Assembly: GCA_963746315.1 (NCBI GenBank)
Contig: CAVVAR010000004.1
Location: 461,369-525,368, forward strand
Source of the DNA: Ga0077555 sp963746315
GTDB lineage: Bacteria; Pseudomonadota; Alphaproteobacteria; Rhizobiales; Hyphomicrobiaceae
Direction: 5' to 3'
DNA: 64,000 nucleotides
This document shows, piece by piece, positions 38,050 to 47,304 of this stretch; position 1 is the first letter of the stretch, and each line of letters starts with the position of its first letter. The position numbers were made by a program, and so were the translations under genes. The notes beneath the pieces were generated by a model. The model saw only the letters and a program-made list of their open reading frames with translations. It did no database searches and had not been told where the DNA came from.

Positions 38050-38958
38050 TTAGAAACTTGCTCTGATGAATGCTGTCGGGGCCGATATCTTGTAACCGAT
38101 ATCGCCTCTCAAGCCGGATGAAGTGGCCCCCATGGAAACATCCATGTACCTGTAGCCAACGCCGATCCCCAAATTCTCGAGCAGGCGGTATTCGGTGCTT
38201 GCCTCGAGGCTCAGCACTTGCCCGCTTACGTCTTTGAGATTGTAGCCAAGCATCGTGAACGTTGGCAGACTGAGGTCCATGTAGTCGGCGCGGCCACTGA
38301 CGAACCAGCGCGACGTAAAAGCGTAGTTGGCATAGATACCAATCGCCGGAAGCGGGGCTGCTGCCGAGAATTTTTCTGACTGGAAACTGGCAGCCAACCC
38401 TCCGAGCGTTGCACTTCCCCTCAATGCAACGCCGAAGTCACTGACGTATGTACTCAGCGCTGCGCCGATCTCAGTGTTGGTGGACTTGTAGAATGCGTAG
38501 CCGACCGCCAATCGAATGGACTGGATGTCGAAATCCGCATTCACAGCAGCTGTAGCGGGGAAGCTCAGACCACCGAATTGAATTGTGCGGGAAGCACTTG
38601 CTGAGCTGTTTCGAGGTATTCCGAAATACTCTCCCTCGAGCATCCAACGGTCCGACATGCGCCACCTCAAGAGAGCATCGAATGTCGTCTTGCTTGACGC
38701 AAAGCGGAGGTCATCTTCGAAAGATGTGGGAGTACCTGACGTTCCACCAGCAACTCCGACCGCAGCCGACGAGGAAATGCTGTTGAAGGCGGCTCCGCCC
38801 TGAAGCATGAGGCTATGGCGGAAGAATGGATGTCTGGTGTCAACCGTTGCTGGCTCGGCAGCAACAGCTGGCGGAACTTCCAGGTCCGCAGCTTGTGCCG
38901 TCCACGGCATCGTCACTGCCAATGCTGCAAGCAACCCAATCAGCTTGTCCTTGTCCAT
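38050..38958 (-). CDS. Outer-membrane beta-barrel protein
   Basis: 302 residues. A Sec signal (KLIGLLAALAVTMPWTAQAA) is followed by alternating strands with aromatic belts, for example 'FDALLRWRMSDRWMLEGEYF', 'IRLAVGYAFYKSTNTEIGAA' and 'SLEASTEYRLLENLGIGVGY', and a C-terminal Phe, all features of an outer-membrane barrel inserted by BamA. I do not place it in a named porin family. A GGGGGA lies before the ATG. It is flanked by IS scraps and group II introns, so it may be part of the acquired region. About 200 bases on each side hold no gene. Confidence 0.8.
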   Translation of the reverse strand: MDKDKLIGLLAALAVTMPWTAQAADLEVPPAVAAEPATVDTRHPFFRHSLMLQGGAAFNSISSSAAVGVAGGTSGTPTSFEDDLRFASSKTTFDALLRWRMSDRWMLEGEYFGIPRNSSASASRTIQFGGLSFPATAAVNADFDIQSIRLAVGYAFYKSTNTEIGAALSTYVSDFGVALRGSATLGGLAASFQSEKFSAAAPLPAIGIYANYAFTSRWFVSGRADYMDLSLPTFTMLGYNLKDVSGQVLSLEASTEYRLLENLGIGVGYRYMDVSMGATSSGLRGDIGYKISAPTAFIRASF

Positions 38959-39189
38959 GAATAGTCCCCCTGCGTAGTTTTATCTCAGCTGGCTTCTTGA
39001 ACTCGCCCCACCTGGATTTAGGTGAGGGGTGCCATCGGGATTGTGCGCCGGCCTAGCGCGCGAACCCAGCGACGGGAACTCCTGACCGTTGGCCAGAGGC
39101 TGCTTTGTCTGCGGACAGCTTTCATCGCTGTAAATAGATATAGCCTCACTTTCAGGTCTTCGGTGACATGGAGCGTATCGCACCGCGTT

Positions 39190-39840
39190 GGCCGAGGTTG
39201 CCGGGCCAGCCCCTTGGAACTTTCTCTCACAGATCCGGACTTGAACCTCTCAATTCATCCGGCTCGTGCCATCGCGCGGAGCCTGCCGGCTTCCACTGAA
39301 CGAGGGGCTCCTCCCGGTCGCCCGGTTGGCCCAAATCAGCGACGATGGCCTGCCCCCTTCGCTCCAGCCCCATTACAGGACCTTCGTCACTACTACAAGG
39401 CAGTCCGCCCCTCTCCGGTGCATCGGTACTTTCGGCCTCGCGGTTGTAGCCGCTTGCTCCTTTTCCCTTGGCATCACCGGCAAGGTACTCACGTTCCGTA
39501 CCAGAGCCTGATCGAGCTTCGTGCTGCCTACACGCCGGGTGCCGCTCGGTCCGTCTCAGGGCATCGCCCGAGCTCTTCTCGCAGGTAGGGTCAACCCGCG
39601 ATTTTGACACCACCTAATCCGCTTTCGACGCTTCGCCGGCAGTTTGCTTGCGCTCACCTTTCTCGACCGTGCCTGCCGGGATCATGGTCCCGGCGTTTCC
39701 GCGACGCTCACGACCTTGGCTTTTGACCAAAGCCGCTCGCGGTGGCGTGGGATCGTCTGCTGATCGCCGAAGCCGAAGGGCCCACCTCCATCTCTGATAC
39801 AGTTGCGCGCCGCCGTGTGGACCGGCGGTACCCGTGACAC
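39190..39840 (-). mobile_element. ORF-less (reverse-transcriptase-deleted) group II intron
   Basis: On the minus strand from 39840 (GTGTCACGGG) the sequence parallels the 5' part of the neighbouring RT-bearing intron for about 490 bases, sharing blocks such as GCGCGCAACTGTA, GGCCCTTCGG and CCTGTAATGGGGCTGGAGCG. Close to where the RT gene would start (shared GCGACCGG...GGAGGAGCCC) the RT is missing. The intron goes straight to a recognisable domain V (39230-39265). The 3' boundary is not resolved; about 39190 is a guess. It would depend on a reverse transcriptase supplied in trans, plausibly the neighbour's. Confidence 0.75.
39230..39265 (-). ncRNA. Group II intron domain V (ORF-less intron)
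   Basis: The minus strand reads GAGCCGGATGAATTG then AGAGGTTCAAGTCCGGATCTG: a hairpin whose lower stem pairs AGCCGGAT with GTCCGGATCT. It starts with the AGC catalytic triad found in bacterial group II domain V. The spacing fits a 34-36-base domain V. Confidence 0.72.
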
Positions 39841-39882
39841 ATGTCGAGTCGCCCGGAGGACTTTCACCTCCGGGCGCTTCCA

Positions 39883-39917
39883 GAACCGTACGTGACCCTC
39901 TCGAGTTCATACGGCTC
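39883..39917 (-). ncRNA. Group II intron domain V (RT-bearing intron)
   Basis: The minus strand reads GAGCCGTATGAACTC then GAGAGGGTCACGTACGGTTC. It folds into the standard domain V hairpin with AGC triad and a GAGA-type loop. The RT stop codon TGA lies within its first bases (GCCGTATGA), so coding and ribozyme sequence overlap by about ten bases. Confidence 0.85.
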
Positions 39918-41223
39918 CCGATGTCCGGCCGTTGCCATGGCATAGAGGCCAGTGAGCAAAGAGCTTCGGTGTCGCCCGGCGCAGCCGGTCGAACCAATCC
40001 CTGGCTCCCTTGGTCCGATGCACCAACCGCTTGTACTTGCGGCGGGCCCACCTGATGACATAGGCGTCGATCCGCTTGAGGGTCGGCCGCAACTGCGTCC
40101 GATAGAAGTGGCTGTAGTAGGTGATCCAGCCGCGGATCTTCGGGTTGTACATCGCGGCCAGCTCGTCCAGGGACTTGTCGCTGCGGTGGTGAAGCGCCCA
40201 ACGCCGGATTTCCCGGCTGATGCGCGTCAACGCCGTGGGACTAGCCGCCGGCATGAAGCTGTGTGCGAAGATGCGCCTGTCCTTCTTCACCCACATCGTT
40301 TTCCGGGCGCGGAACTGATAGCCCATAAAATCGAAGCGGATGACGGGATAGTCGCCCCGCCGGTTCACATCCTTGCAATAGACGATCTTTGTCTTCTCGG
40401 GATGCAGCACCAGTTTGCAACGCGCAAACCGGTCGGCGATCGCACGCCACACTGCCTGCGCCTCGTCCTCGGTTCTGCAGTGACAGATCATGTCGTCCGC
40501 GTAACGCTCGAATGGGATTTGCGGGAACTCCCGCACCATCCACATGTCGAAGGCGTAGTGCAGGAACAGGTTCGCCAGCAGGGGTGAGATGACCCCACCC
40601 TGCGGCGTGCCCGACGTGCGCGGAACGACGCTGCCGTCCTCCATCTGCACCGGCGCCTTCAGCCAGCGCTCAACGTAGAGCAGCACCCACGGGCAATCCG
40701 TATGACTGCGGACCGCCTTGAGCATCAGCTCCCAGTCGATGTTGTCGAAGTAGCCTTTGACGTCGAGATCGAGAACCCAGTCGTAACGCCAGCAGCGTTG
40801 ACGGGCTTGTCCCACGGCATCAATCGCAGATTTGCCGGGCCTGTAGCCGTAGGAATCGGTGTGGAACACCGGCTCCAGGAGCGGCTCGAGAAAGCGACGG
40901 ACGACCTCCTGGGCGATGCGGTCGGCAACCGTCGGAATGCCCAACGGCCGCGTGCCCCCATTCGCCTTCGGGATATCGACCCGCCGTACCGGCGGAGGAA
41001 AGTAGCTCCCAGACGACAGCCGGTTCCAGAGCTTGTAGAGGTTGCCCGCGAGGTTGGCCTCAAAGTCTGCAATCGACTGCCCGTCTACTCCAGCCGCTCC
41101 CTGGTTAGCCTTCACACGCTTGAAGGCCTCCCAGACCTCGCGCTTGGCGATTCTGAACGGCTTTGCCTTGTCCACGGGCTCCTCCCGCTGCCGGTCGCCC
41201 GGCTCCAGTTGGCCAGTGGCCAA
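39907..41223 (-). CDS. ltrA: Group II intron reverse transcriptase/maturase
   Basis: 438 residues. RT blocks in order: 'RRVDIPKANGGTRPLGIPTV' near residue 80, 'FHTDSYGYRPGKSAIDAVGQ', 'WVLDLDVKGYFDNIDWELML', 'SGTPQGGVISPLLANLFLHY' and the catalytic 'PFERYADDMICHCRTEDEAQ' (YADD). The maturase domain X follows ('NPKIRGWITYYSHFYRTQL'). There is no C-terminal DNA-binding or HNH endonuclease domain, as in RmInt1-type introns that retarget using replication forks. It is expected to splice and mobilise its own intron and perhaps the adjacent RT-less one. Confidence 0.93.
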   Translation of the reverse strand: MATGQLEPGDRQREEPVDKAKPFRIAKREVWEAFKRVKANQGAAGVDGQSIADFEANLAGNLYKLWNRLSSGSYFPPPVRRVDIPKANGGTRPLGIPTVADRIAQEVVRRFLEPLLEPVFHTDSYGYRPGKSAIDAVGQARQRCWRYDWVLDLDVKGYFDNIDWELMLKAVRSHTDCPWVLLYVERWLKAPVQMEDGSVVPRTSGTPQGGVISPLLANLFLHYAFDMWMVREFPQIPFERYADDMICHCRTEDEAQAVWRAIADRFARCKLVLHPEKTKIVYCKDVNRRGDYPVIRFDFMGYQFRARKTMWVKKDRRIFAHSFMPAASPTALTRISREIRRWALHHRSDKSLDELAAMYNPKIRGWITYYSHFYRTQLRPTLKRIDAYVIRWARRKYKRLVHRTKGARDWFDRLRRATPKLFAHWPLCHGNGRTSGAV

Positions 41224-41946
41224 GGCTGAACAACGCAGCCCCTTCGCTCCAGCCCCATTACAGGGCCTTCGGCGCTACTACGGGCTGCTCCGTCCCTGCA
41301 CGGCGCATCGGTACTGTCGCACTCGCGGTTGTCGCCGCTTGTGGCTTCTCCCGTCACGCCGGCCTTCGAAGCCGCCGGCATGGACGCAATGCAGGTTCTC
41401 ACGTTCCATACGAAAGCCTGGTCGAGCTTCGCGCCGCCTACATGCCGGATGCCGTTCGGCCAGTCTCAGGACATCTTCCGAACTGATCCCGAAGGAAGGG
41501 TCATCCCTCGGTTTTGGCATCGCCTAATCCGCTTTCGACACTTCATCGACGGTTTGCTTGCGCTCGCCTCTCTCGACCGTGCCTGCCGGGGTCATAGCCC
41601 CGACGTTTCCGTGACGCTCACCACCACGGCTTTTGACCGCAGCAGCTCACGGTGGCTTGGGATCGACACCTGATCGCCGAACCCGAAGGGCCCTCCTTCA
41701 TCTCTCGTACAGTTGCGCGCAACCGTTTGGACCGGCTACGCTTCGTGACACACGACCCTCACCGGAAGTGGACCCTCGTTGACAATCTTCGAGAGCGCAC
41801 ATAGAGAGGCAGTGTCTATGCTAAGTGAACCGGCAGTGCGCTTCGGGTCACAATGCGAAGTCGCTGTCACACCGTTTCGGCAAGGTCGTGAGAGCCTCCA
41901 CGAGACAAGCAGCAGCAGCCGCATCGGCAGGAAATTTGGAATTCAA

Positions 41947-42507
41947 ATGTCAAACCAATCCCCCAACATCGAGACAATCGAAGCGGCAGTTGCCGAGAAC
42001 CGTACCTGGTTCATGATCTTGGGCGTCGTATTGATTGTTCTTGGGGTCGTCGCGATTGCGTTCCCGTTCGCGACAACGATTGCAGCTAAGATGGTGTTCG
42101 GTTGGATCTTCCTGATCGGTGGCATCGTTCAGATCATCCACGCGTTCTCGACCCAGCGTTGGAGTGCCTTCCTTTGGGATGTTCTCATTGGTGCGCTGAA
42201 CCTCATTGCTGGGATCTGGCTCGCTTTCTTTCCGCTGACGGGGATCATCACACTGACCGTATTCCTGGCTGTGATGTTCATGATCGAAGGCATTTTCGAG
42301 ATCGTCATGGCACTGGGCCTACGTGAGCTCGAGGGTTGGATCTGGCTGCTCATTGCGGGACTTGTTTCGCTGGCGGTCGGTGCGCTTATCTTCGCGCAAC
42401 TGCCGAGTTCAGCCGTATGGGCGATTGGCCTGCTGGTCGGGATCAATATGATCTCATCCGGCTGGGCCTATTTCTTCCTCGCGATGGCGGCGGGCAAGAA
42501 GGCTTGA
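41947..42507 (+). CDS. HdeD-family membrane protein
   Basis: 186 residues with six closely spaced hydrophobic segments ('WFMILGVVLIVLGVVAIAFP', 'MVFGWIFLIGGIVQIIHAFS', 'LIGALNLIAGIWLAFFPLTG', 'LTVFLAVMFMIEGIFEIVMA' and two more), the duplicated three-helix unit of HdeD proteins. It is an inner-membrane protein tied to acid or general stress resistance in enteric bacteria; the molecular role is unclear. The ATG at 41947 starts at the conserved hydrophilic leader; the in-frame extension upstream looks non-coding. It lies next to the intron 5' flank. Confidence 0.88.
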   Translation: MSNQSPNIETIEAAVAENRTWFMILGVVLIVLGVVAIAFPFATTIAAKMVFGWIFLIGGIVQIIHAFSTQRWSAFLWDVLIGALNLIAGIWLAFFPLTGIITLTVFLAVMFMIEGIFEIVMALGLRELEGWIWLLIAGLVSLAVGALIFAQLPSSAVWAIGLLVGINMISSGWAYFFLAMAAGKKA

Positions 42508-42569
42508 CAGCTTGGGAGCGCCGAATTTCTGTCCGCGACCCGATGACGCTGTTCGAGCGGCGCTAATCG

Positions 42570-42750
42570 ATGTTGGGCGGTAAGGGTAGGCACGCGCTGA
42601 TAGCCGAGCTGTCTCATAGACCACGGCAAGCAGATCTTCCGCCGTCTGGTTGCTGGGCCATACGTGGACGAGCTTGTTCCGGATTTCGGAGGCAAGGCGG
42701 TATTCACCCGCATCGTGCAACACCCGACCCTTCGTGAGGATCTTATCGGC
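42570..42750 (-). pseudogene. Alkyl-sulfatase dimerisation-domain fragment
   Basis: The minus strand encodes 'KILTKGRVLHDAGEYRLASE' and 'NKLVHVWPSNQTAEDLLAVV', then 'QLGYQR' in the adjacent frame after one inserted A (GAGACAGCTCGG for GAGCAGCTCGG). This is the helical dimerisation domain of linear alkyl sulfatases of the metallo-beta-lactamase fold. Only about 60 codons remain; the catalytic part is absent. A degraded relic between HdeD and GltS. Confidence 0.6.
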
Positions 42751-42831
42751 GCCGCCCAGCGGGCTCTCGCGGACTGATAAAGGAGGAGCTATAAGGCACC
42801 CTCGACGGCTCTTGTCTGGAAAACTCACGTG

Positions 42832-44062
42832 ATGGATGGCACCGAGCGACAGATACTTGAGATCCCGGATTTCCTGACCATCACAATCGGATTCATTGTC
42901 TTCTTTCTCGGGGCGTTTTTGACGCGCAACGTCGCTTTCCTCCGCAACTACAACATCCCTGAACCGGTCTCCGGAGGCATCGCTGTCGCTCTCGCGACTT
43001 ATGCCGGCTATGTGTGGCTCGGGGTTGAGACCGTCTTCGATCTATCGAGTTCGCGACGAACTTCTGGTGATGTTCTTCACGACCATCGGATTGAACGCCC
43101 GACTATCCGATCTGGTGGCAGGCGGGCGGATGTTGGTCATCCTGCTCGCGATGACGACCGCATTCATTTTTTTGCAGAACACGATCGGGCTGATCGGCGC
43201 ATCACTCTTCGGTTTTCCCGCACCGGTCGGCGTCCTGGTTGGATCGGCGTCATTGATCGGGGGGCATGGGACCGCGATTGCGTGGGGACCGACTATCCAG
43301 GCCCAAACCGGCTTCCAGGCAGCCAGCGAGATCGGCATCGCCGCGGCGACGTTAGGCCTCATCGTTGCTGCACTGATCGGGGGACCGATCGCGAAGATCC
43401 TTATTGACAAGCACGAGCTGAGATCGACTGCCGTCGACGGTGATATAGTCGGTCTAGAGTATGAGGACGACACAGAAGGCGACACGAAAAAGACCGTTGA
43501 CCACATCATGCTGATGCGCGTGTTGCTGGCGACCAACGTAGCGATCATCCTTGGCTATCTTGCCCATCAAGCCATTTCCGACTGGGGCATTATGCTCCCG
43601 CTCTTCGTACCCTGTCTTCTTGCGGGCATCCTGTTGTCGAACACTGTGCCGGCGGTGTTGCCAAACCTAACCTGGCCCGCGCGAACACCCGCGCTCGCGA
43701 TCGTCTCCGACTACTGCCTGTCGCTGTTTCTCGCCATGTCGCTGATGAGCATGCAGCTATGGACGCTCGCCGGTCTTGGTGGCCCACTCATCACCATCCT
43801 GGTGGTTCAGGCGTTGGCGGCCGCCGCGGTCATCCTGCTCGTGTTCTTTCGGATCATGGGATCGGACTACACGGCGGCCGTGTTGAGCGCGGGATTTGCC
43901 GGATTCACGCTAGGAGCAACGCCCACCGCAATCGCCAACATGTCATCGGTGACAAAAAGCTATGGTCCGGCTCCGCTTGCCTTCATCGTACTTCCGCTGG
44001 TGTCAGCCTTCTTTGTTGATGTCGCTAACGCCCTCGTCATTGGCTGGTTCGCGGCGCTCTAG
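42832..44062 (+). pseudogene. gltS: Sodium/glutamate symporter GltS, split by a +1 insertion
   Basis: The first part 'FLTITIGFIVFFLGAFLTRN' and 'NIPEPVSGGIAVALATYAGY' is typical for GltS. The frame shifts at 43050-43051, where CTA TCG AGT TCG should read CTA TCG AGT CGC GAC GAA, one T too many. It resumes as 'RDELLVMFFTTIGLNARLSD' and runs to TAG at 44062 with 'SASLIGGHGTAIAWGPTIQA', the conserved symporter motif, and about ten membrane segments. Corrected length is about 410 residues, normal. It imports glutamate with Na+. As with hyuA, a single insertion and no other decay makes an artefact plausible. Confidence 0.85.
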
Positions 44063-44398
44063 TGCGGCTGCGTGGCGTTTTGCTTGGGTTTACTTGCATC
44101 GAGGAAAGGGCAACCCTCTGGAAGTGACAACTTCCGGTCGTGGCCGATGCTGTTGCAAAACTCCCGTTGAGATCGCGAGCGAACAGTGATTCCGTTGGCC
44201 CAGGGCAGGCATGGCAGCCGCTCCCGCCGTCGTCGACACGATCGACGCGAAGTCCCATAAGCTTTCATCGGTCAGTGGCGCCTCGATTGGCCTAAAATGT
44301 CCACTGCTGGAAAGTACGCATCCGGCGAAGACCGCCTTGTAGAGGTTCGGTGAGACAGATTTCCTCTGTGTCTGGAGTGACAGGAGGAGACTTGTCTA
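44063..44398. other. Gene-free stretch before the IS66 relic
   Basis: No gene is supported. It probably contains the left end of the IS66 element (from about 44290, including GGAGGAG before tnpA). A TGTTGCAAAA at 44151-44160 resembles the inner part of an IS6-type end, but nothing else of such an element is seen. The terminal repeat of IS66 could not be placed. Confidence 0.4.
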
Positions 44399-44798
44399 AT
44401 GGCTATGTCTGGGGATGATTTTGCGCGGCGGTTCGATGTCGTCGCTGACACGCGTCGGCGTTGGTCGCTCGCCGAGAAGCGCCGGATCGTCGATGAGGCA
44501 TCGCGGGCCCTGCACGAACGTGTCGGCGGTGGCTCGTCGGCACGGCATCAAGCCGGCTTTGCTCTATCGGTGGAAGAAGGAGCTGGCTGGCGATGTTGCG
44601 GCGAGCCGCCGTCTCTCTTGCCAGTCGCTGTGAAGTCGGCGTCGGATCGAGGATGACGGCGAGGAGCCTGCACCAGAGGCGACTGTCGATCTGACGTACA
44701 TGGTCGAGATCGAGCTTGGCAACGGTCGGACGTTGCGTGTGCCTGAGCAGATCGACGCTGATGTCCTGACGCGTCTCATCGCGGCGCTGGAGGAGTGA
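44399..44798 (+). pseudogene. tnpA: IS66 family TnpA (orf1), frameshifted
   Basis: The front 'RRRWSLAEKRRIVDEASRA' is the IS66 TnpA helix-turn-helix start. The recognition helix 'VSAVARRHGIKPALLYRWKK' continues in the next frame, so one base is inserted near 44507-44520. Further on the frame is lost again, and the end 'MVEIELGNGRTLRVPEQIDA' runs to TGA at 44798. At least three frame changes show it is dead. The stop overlaps the tnpB ATG as in intact IS66 copies. Confidence 0.8.
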
Positions 44799-45146
44799 TG
44801 CTGCCCGTTCCTGCCGGTGTTCGCGTGTGGCTCGCGACGGGTCATACCGACATGCGCAAAGGCTTCCCGGGCCTGGCGCTGTCTGGTGCAGGAGACGCTG
44901 AAGCAGAACCCGCACGACGGCCATCTGTTCGTGTTCCGCGGTCGCCGGGGCGATCTCATCAAGATCATCTGGCACGACGGTCAGGGTGCCTGCCTGTTCG
45001 CCAAGCGGCTGGAGCGTGGCCGCTTCATCTGGCCGTCGCAATCGGGAGGTGCTGTGCATCTGACGCCGGCGCAGCTGGGCTATCTGTTGGAAGGCATCGA
45101 CTGGCGCGCACCGCAGACGACGTGGCGACCGGAAATCGCCGGATAG
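44798..45146 (+). pseudogene. tnpB: IS66 family TnpB (orf2), frameshifted
   Basis: The start 'LPVPAGVRVWLATGHTDMRK' is typical TnpB. After 'GFPGLAL' the frame shifts by one inserted base (CTGGCGCTGTCTGGTGCAG) and resumes as 'VQETLKQNPHDGHLFVFRGR' and 'LIKIIWHDGQGACLFAKRLE' to TAG at 45146. The C-terminal block 'YLLEGIDWRAPQTTWRP' is complete. TnpB is the IS66 accessory protein needed for transposition. Confidence 0.85.
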
Positions 45147-45199
45147 TGTTGCGCATGGGCAGCGGCTCCATCAGGCGAAGCAGTGTATCTTCGCAGTGC

Positions 45200-45915
45200 A
45201 TGTCGCTCGATCCTGGACAGCTTCCCGATGACATCGCAACGCTGAAGGCGATGCTGGTGGCCTCCGAGGCCCGCATCGATCGATCGCCCATGCCGAGATC
45301 GAAAACCTGAAGCTGACGATCGCCAAGATGCAGCGCGACAGGTTCGGCGCATCGAGCGAGCGCGGGCGCAAGCTGCTCGACCAGCTAGAGCTTCAGTTGG
45401 CTGAGCTGGAAGAGAGGCAAGCCCAGGACGATGTAGCCGATGAGATCGCCTTCCCGGCGCGCGCCAGGGACACGGAACGGCGCAAGCCGGCGCGCCGGCC
45501 CTTGCCGGATTATCTGCCGCGCGAGCGCATCGTGCATCCAGGCCCCTGTGCATGTCCTGCCTGTGGCGGACGCTCGCGCAAGCTGGGCGAGGACGTCACC
45601 GAGACGCTGGAGCACGTTCCAGCGGCATGGAAGGTCATCCAGCACGTCCGAGAGAAGTTCAGTTGCCGGTCTTGCGAGACGATCTGTCAGGCGCCGGCAC
45701 CGAACCATCCGATTGCGCGCGGTCGCGCCGGGCCCAATCTGCTGGCCCAGATCCTGTTCAACAAATACCGTGCGCATCTGCCGTTGAACCGTCAGCGCCA
45801 CATCTACGCCAAAGAAGGCGTGGCGCTCGACGTCTCGACGCTGGCTGACTGGGTTGGGGCCAGTGCGGCGACATTGCAGCCGCTGGTCGAGGGAGCTATC
45901 GCCGAATCTTGGTGA
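45200..45915 (+). pseudogene. tnpC: IS66 family transposase TnpC, truncated and frameshifted
   Basis: Starts 'MSLDPGQLPDDIATLKAML'. A one-base deletion near 45285-45295 changes frame, and the protein continues 'KMQRDRFGASSERGRKLLDQ', the zinc-finger-like 'PGPCACPACGGRSRKLGED', 'KFSCRSCETICQAPAPNHPI' and 'LLAQILFNKYRAHLPLNRQR'. It is cut after about 235 residues at 'LVEGAI', where an IS256-type end begins. The catalytic DDE core is gone. Confidence 0.85.
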
Positions 45916-46206
45916 CGGCCTGAGGGTTCAGGCGGCGGCTTTGGGGTGATCGTCGGCAGCCTGCGCGACGAGCGCCTTTACAGGAAAGAGCAGTCTGTCG
46001 CCGCGGTGTAAGCAACGGTGGCGATCGTTCTGCGAGGGTGATTGTGAGATGATGGCGAACCGGTTGAGCCGGGGATCGACAAGCCCCGCCCAGTTCCAAG
46101 CGCGACACAGCGCGATGCCGTGATTGGGCGTTGATCCGCGGACTTCATCAGGGCCGGCGGCCAAGTCTCGGCTGCGCAAAGGGCCGAATACATGACCGCA
46201 CCCGAC
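45893..46206. mobile_element. IS256-type inverted end plus an unassigned fragment
   Basis: GAGCTATCGCCGAATCTTGG then TGACGGCC at 45893 nearly repeats the left end of the IS256 copy at 60570 (GAGCTATCGCCAAATCTTGG then TGACGGCC). It interrupts IS66 tnpC. The remaining 290 bases contain no recognisable transposase, so most of that element was deleted or this is a non-autonomous derivative. It ends where the IS630 element begins. Confidence 0.55.
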
Positions 46207-47256
46207 TAGAGCACTTCAGACATAGGCGGAATTGGGGGGTTCCCAAATCAGGCGCGTTCTGATTCAAGATGCATGCTGGTGGAAGGGGGCCAGCATGCAT
46301 GGCGAAGCCCTATTCGGAAGACCTGCGTGCGCGCGTGGCGACGGCGATTGCTGAAGGCGAGACCTGTCGCTCCATTGCAGAGCGGTTCGAGATCGCGCCT
46401 TCGACTGTTGTGAAGTGGGCCAAGCGCGTGCGCGAGACCGGAAGTTCCGCGCCCGCCAAGTTCGGCGGCTATCGCACCTGCAGCCTGACGCCGCATCGCG
46501 ATTTCCTGCTCGCGCAAATCGAGGAGGTTCCGCACCTCACGCTGCATCGCTTGAGGGACCTTCTGGCTGAGCGCGGCGTGGCGGTCTCGCACGATACGGT
46601 CTGGCGGTTCCTGCGTCGCGAGGGGCGCTCGTTCAAAAAAAACACTCTTCGCCAGTGAGCAGTGTCGCCCTGATGTCGTGAGACGGCGCGAGCGCTGGCG
46701 TCGTGCGAGCCATCATCTCGATGCTGCGCGTCTCGTCTTCATCGACGAGACATGGATCAAAACCAACATGGCACCGATCCGGGGCTGGGGCCCGAAGAAC
46801 ACGCGCCTGCTCGGGTTTGCTCCCGACGGTCGTTGGCATACACTGACGTTTCTTGCGGCGCTGAGACGCAATGCTTTGACCGCCCCGTGCGTCGTGGACG
46901 GCCCCATCAACGGCACCATCTTCCGGGCTTACATCGAGCAGTTCCTGCTTCCCACGCTGCGACCCGACGACATCGTCGTTCTCGACAATCTCGGCAGCCA
47001 TCGCTCGCCCGCCATCCGCGCAGCGATCCGCAGCGTCGGCGCCAAGCTCGCATTCCTCCCGCCCTACTCTCCTGATCTCAACCCCATCGAACAGGTCTTC
47101 GCCATGGTGAAGCACTGGATGCGGACCGCACAGGCCCGCTTCATCGACGCCATCCACGACCACATCGCAAAGCTGATCGACAGCATCCCGAGCCACGAAT
47201 GCAGCAACTACATGCTCAACGCTGGATATGTTTCCAACTAAGTCTGAAGGACCCTA
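46207..47256 (+). mobile_element. IS630-family insertion sequence with TA duplication
   Basis: The imperfect inverted ends are GAGCACTTCAGACATAG at 46209 and, on the other strand, GGGTCCTTCAGACTTAG ending at 47254. Both are flanked by TA (46207-46208 and 47255-47256), the target duplication of this family. The single transposase gene is inside. It sits in the remains of the IS256-type end, so it is one of the latest insertions here. Confidence 0.8.
46299..47241 (+). CDS. IS630 family transposase, two frames joined at an A8 run
   Basis: The first frame (ATG at 46299) has the double helix-turn-helix 'CRSIAERFEIAPSTVVKWAK' and 'LHRLRDLLAERGVAVSHDTV'. At 46636-46643 there are eight A residues (TTC AAA AAA AAC), after which the frame ends. 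With one A fewer the protein continues 'TLFASEQCRPDVVRRRERW' and the catalytic 'ARLVFIDETWIKTNMAPIRG', 'DDIVVLDNLGSHRSPAIRAA' and 'FLPPYSPDLNPIEQVFAMVK' (DDE). Joined length is about 313 residues. IS630 elements are known to use slippage at A-runs, so this may be regulated decoding. A homopolymer error is the alternative. Confidence 0.85.
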
Positions 47257-47304
47257 GGCTCGTCAGATTACATAATCTCCTTGCAAACCGGGGAGCGTCC
47301 ATAC

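Larger units (their letters stand above)
39841..41753 (-). mobile_element. Group II intron with reverse transcriptase
   Basis: The 5' end GTGTGTCACG (near 41753) matches the GUGYG start of bacterial group II introns. It is followed by about 530 bases of structured RNA, the RT gene (41223-39907), domain V (39917-39883) and a domain VI hairpin (GCCCGGAGG/CCTCCGGGC). The 3' end is about 39841, exactly at the 5' end of the second intron. All parts look intact, so it could splice and move. The flanking exon at 41754 carries no recognised gene. Confidence 0.8.

Noticed and set aside
44151..44160. TGTTGCAAAA as an IS6/IS26-type terminal repeat
   Set aside because: Only ten bases match and no IS6 transposase or second end is present.
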